From Bacteroides fragilis (GTDB taxonomy: Bacteria; Bacteroidota; Bacteroidia; Bacteroidales; Bacteroidaceae): a DNA stretch of 64,000 nt. The stretch spans positions 62,001 to 126,000 of the forward strand of contig NZ_SZUU01000011.1 in NCBI RefSeq assembly GCF_019583405.1, given 5' to 3'. How positions within the stretch are numbered: the stretch's first letter is position 1; each line of letters opens with the position of its first letter. The notes beneath the pieces were generated by a model. That model searched no databases and was not told the origin of the DNA. It saw only the letters and a list, made by a program, of their open reading frames with translations. This document shows positions 61,077 to 64,000 of this stretch, one piece after another. Made by a program: the position numbers and the translations under genes.

Positions 61077-63065
61077 ATGAAAAGACTATCACTTACTTTA
61101 TATTTTCTATTGGTGGCATGTTTTCTTGTCTTTGCGCAAGAACCCTGTCCCAGTGTTATCCCTGCCTTGCAACAATGGGAGGGAGGAAACGGAAAACTCT
61201 TTCTGCCTGCCCGAGGAAACATTGTTGTAAATCCGGTCAACGAAGCGCAACTCTTATCCACAGCTCGGATATTGGCTGGTGATTTGAAAGATTTAATGAA
61301 CTGGAACTACGTCGTAAAAATGGGAAAACCCCAAAAGAACGACATTTATCTCTCGTTGATGAAACCCGACAAACAGTTAGGCGATGAAGGGTATGTGTTG
61401 ACTGCAAGTCACTATGCAGCTATTGAAGCGCCTGCTGCAAAAGGAGTTTTTTGGGGAACACGTAGCCTTCTGCAAATTTTGTATAATCAGCAAGGTAAAT
61501 TACCAAAAGGAAGAGCATACGATTTCCCTGAATTTCCCAATCGCGGGTTTATGTTGGATGTAGCTCGTAAATTCTTCACTTTGGATTATTTAAAGCAATA
61601 TATCAGGATACTTTCATTCTACAAAATGAACGAGTTTCAGATTCATTTGAATGACAATGGTTTCCCACAATTTTTCAACAATGATTGGAATGCGACTTAT
61701 GCCGCTTTCCGCTTGGAAAGTAAACGTTTCCCCGGACTGACAGCTAAGGATGGTTCATATACCAAACAGGAATTTTCCGACTTGCAACAGATGGGGGTGG
61801 ATTATGGAGTGAACGTTATTCCTGAAATAGATGTTCCTGCACATTCCCTCGCCTTTACCCACTACAAGCCGGAAATCGGTAGCAAAGAATACGGAATGGA
61901 TCATCTGGATCTTTATAAAGATGAAACCTATCATTTTCTTGACACGCTGTTCGATGAATATCTTTCCGGTGAGCACCCTGTATTCATCGGTCCTGATGTA
62001 CATATCGGCACGGATGAGTATAATAAGAAAGAGGCAGAACAATACCGCTATTTCACAGACCGCTATCTGAAATATATCGAAAAATATGGCAAGAATCCCC
62101 GTATGTGGGGAGGCTTGAAGTGGCTTCCTGGTAAGACTCCCGTAAAGGCGGAGGGGGTGGTCGTCAATGCATGGTCATATGATTGGATAGATCCCGAAGT
62201 TTCCTTAAAAGAGGGATATCGACTGATAAATACGTGCGACACTTATCTCTATATTGTGCCGGGAGCTGGTTACTATCGTGATTTTTTGGATCATAAATGG
62301 ATTTATGAATCATGGAATCCGTGGTTGATGAATAGAAAACAGACGCTTCCCGAAGGAACTCCGGGAGTATTGGGTGGAATGTTTGCTGTATGGAATGATA
62401 TGTGCGGAAACGGTATTTCCCAGCAAGATGTACATTTACGTTCTTTCCCTGCCGTTCAGGTATTGGCAGAAAAACTTTGGAAAGGAGACAATAAAGCTGT
62501 TCCCTACGAAACCTTTGAAGCTCTATGCCGCATTATGCCGGAAGCTCCGGGAATAAACTTACTGGCGCGGATTCCTGAAAGGACGTGTTTGACTCCTTCC
62601 GGAAAGGTGTGTGTATTGAGTGGAACGGACACTATTTCTACTACTTTATATGAAGCGGGCTACCCTTATGCGGTATCGTTCAAAATTTATCCGGACAAGG
62701 ATACCAATATTAGCGGCGTTCTATTTGAGGGTCCTCATTCCAAGGTATATATTAATTGGGAAAATACCGGACGAATTGCTTTCAGCCGCGACGGTTATAC
62801 CTTTGTTTTCGGCTCTTATCGGCTCCCTACAGAAGTATGGACGGATATCAGTATTGAAGGAGATGACAAAGGTACCTCATTATACGCCAACGGCAAGTTG
62901 CAGGAACGTTTAGAAGGACGTGAGATGAAAGTATACTACGAAAAATACAAGCGCATGGATCGTATGCCTTATCAGGAAACGCTGATCTTCCCGTTACGCC
63001 AAATTGGTAATCCGTTGAATGGATTCAAAGGAAAGATACAGGATGTAATTTGTGTACAGAAGTAA
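61077..63065 (+). CDS. GH20 beta-N-acetylhexosaminidase with C-terminal sandwich
   Basis: 662 residues, exported (signal LTLYFLLVACFLVFAQ). Residues 30-150 are the GH20b domain; 153-470 are the GH20 barrel (RGFMLDVARKFFTLDYLKQYI, NVIPEIDVPAHSLAF near 246-260). The catalytic pair is Asp313-Glu314 in HIGTDEYN, with WGGLKWL and NAWSYDWIDP further on. Residues 510-660 look like a LamG/concanavalin-type sandwich (VSFKIYPDKDTNISGVLFEG, INWENTGRIAFSRDGYTFVF). Removes beta-linked GlcNAc or GalNAc from host-type glycans. Confidence 0.95.
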   Translation: MKRLSLTLYFLLVACFLVFAQEPCPSVIPALQQWEGGNGKLFLPARGNIVVNPVNEAQLLSTARILAGDLKDLMNWNYVVKMGKPQKNDIYLSLMKPDKQLGDEGYVLTASHYAAIEAPAAKGVFWGTRSLLQILYNQQGKLPKGRAYDFPEFPNRGFMLDVARKFFTLDYLKQYIRILSFYKMNEFQIHLNDNGFPQFFNNDWNATYAAFRLESKRFPGLTAKDGSYTKQEFSDLQQMGVDYGVNVIPEIDVPAHSLAFTHYKPEIGSKEYGMDHLDLYKDETYHFLDTLFDEYLSGEHPVFIGPDVHIGTDEYNKKEAEQYRYFTDRYLKYIEKYGKNPRMWGGLKWLPGKTPVKAEGVVVNAWSYDWIDPEVSLKEGYRLINTCDTYLYIVPGAGYYRDFLDHKWIYESWNPWLMNRKQTLPEGTPGVLGGMFAVWNDMCGNGISQQDVHLRSFPAVQVLAEKLWKGDNKAVPYETFEALCRIMPEAPGINLLARIPERTCLTPSGKVCVLSGTDTISTTLYEAGYPYAVSFKIYPDKDTNISGVLFEGPHSKVYINWENTGRIAFSRDGYTFVFGSYRLPTEVWTDISIEGDDKGTSLYANGKLQERLEGREMKVYYEKYKRMDRMPYQETLIFPLRQIGNPLNGFKGKIQDVICVQK

Positions 63066-63099
63066 AAGAGTCAATGACTATCAAAGAAAAATTTGTAAA

Positions 63100-64000
63100 A
63101 TGAAGAATATTGTTTCTGTTTTAGTTGTTTTATAATATATGTGCTGTACAAGCCTCGTCGCTTTTAAAAGTCGCTGATAATTATCTGAGTCAGCATGAAA
63201 TTGTCTATTTGGAACCGGAATTCGACGGTTTCAATGGTTTTCCTTTAGGTAATGGTGACTTAGGAGGCATGTTATGGTTTACCGACGAAGGCATTACCTT
63301 GCAACTTAATAAGGTAGATTTGTACGATAAGCCGGTCAATGGCAGGATGACATTACGTTCAGCAGGACGGGTAAAAGTCAATTTAGGTGTCCCATGCTAT
63401 AGCTATATGCATCTTGCTGATTTTAAAGCCTGCTTATCTCTGCAGAACGCCGATTTAAAGATTAAAAGCTCAACAGCGTTTGCGGATACAGAAATTGCAT
63501 CCTGGATAGACGCGAATTCAAATGTTTGGGTGATAGATTGTCAGGCAGACTATAAGAACTCGTTACCTTGCGGAGCTATTAACAGAATATCTTTGGAACG
63601 TTGGGGTAGTCGTGACTTTGGTGGTTGGTATGGTGCGCGCGACCGGGATGTGGCCAGCGGGATAGGTACTGCAAAGGTGAACAGAAAAGGAAATGACATC
63701 ATTTTAGAAGAAAAGTTTGAAGGCGGTTTGTGTTTCACTGTCGCATGTCGGGTACTTGAGGCTCCAACAGAAATCCAGCGTGTCAGTGATCGGGAAAATT
63801 CGATGATCATACCTTTATCTTCTAAACAGAAATATAAGATTTTGATATCAGTTGCGAGTTCTAACGATTCTGATCATCCGACTCAAGAAGCGATTTCGTT
63901 ACTGGACAAAGCGGAAGCAAAAACAATAACGGTACTCCAAAAAGAACATGCCAGATGGTGGAGTAAGTTCTGGTCAAAGTCGTTCGTTCATCTGTCAGAC
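63100..64000 (+). pseudogene. GH95-like / DUF5703 gene, frameshifted in the signal peptide and cut by the window edge
   Basis: From the ATG at 63100 the frame reads MKNIVSVLVVL and then stops (TAA at 63133). Dropping one T from the run at 63129-63132 restores VV-YNICAVQA-SSLLK, a complete signal peptide joined to about 290 further codons open to the edge. The downstream part begins HEIVYLEPEFDGFNGFPLGNGDLGGMLWF, the typical start of GH95-like proteins with the DUF5703 domain, and ends ARWWSKFWSKSFVHLSD. The next in-frame ATG is 55 codons inside the domain. It may be a true pseudogene, a slippage switch or a base-calling error. Confidence 0.75.

Overview
The window looks like a chromosomal segment of a Bacteroides species. 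The evidence is the repeated promoter pattern TTTG-N19..21-TAnnTTTG, weak ribosome binding sites, Mfa/FimA-type fimbrial lipoproteins, a SusC/SusD pair, an AraC-fused propeller regulator and many secreted glycosidases. The gene content fits the B. fragilis group; the species assignment is inference.

Layout. 1-2463: the C-terminal half of a carbamoyl-phosphate synthase large subunit, then a bactofilin. 2679-16119: a tyrosine recombinase, a 250-bp segment between 22-bp inverted repeats that carries an outward-reading promoter, and an eight-gene run for a surface fimbria-like structure (stalk-type fimbrillin, anchor, DUF3575 barrel, TPR/PD40/OmpA protein, a Calx-beta-like repeat protein, two large fimbrillin-like lipoproteins, one small cytoplasmic protein), closed by a strong terminator. 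This is a predicted phase-variable locus and the most interesting part of the window. 16139-22347: GH84 hexosaminidase (minus), YaaA, a sugar O-acetyltransferase, three identical tRNA-Val(UAC) genes, a GH35 beta-galactosidase. 22575-28792: purB, a repeat-bearing RluB-type pseudouridine synthase, asnS, then an IS1182-type insertion sequence with 32-bp inverted repeats.

28887-36994: a small DUF4488 secreted protein, the rplM-rpsI-rpsB-tsf translation operon, a SUI1/YciH factor (minus), rex, an FAH-family hydrolase, ispF, a calcineurin-like phosphoesterase, and a convergent ExoX-C-domain protein. 37046-38018 is largely non-coding and holds a MITE-like inverted repeat. 38019-45727: mnmA, a secreted subtilase, xseA, xseB, ilvE, a metallo-beta-lactamase-fold protein, trmB and an Mrp-type Fe-S carrier, all on the plus strand. 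45818-49924: a minus-strand blaI / M56-TonB sensor / TlpA thioredoxin operon with a clear promoter and operator dyad.

49980-64000: a polysaccharide utilisation locus. A minus-strand propeller regulator, which has lost the ATPase and receiver parts of a normal hybrid two-component protein, faces susC, susD, a small lipoprotein, a DUF4838 protein, a GH20 hexosaminidase and a GH95-like/DUF5703 gene. The last gene has a frameshift in its signal peptide and runs off the window. The enzyme set suggests a HexNAc- and possibly fucose-containing host-type glycan as substrate (inference).
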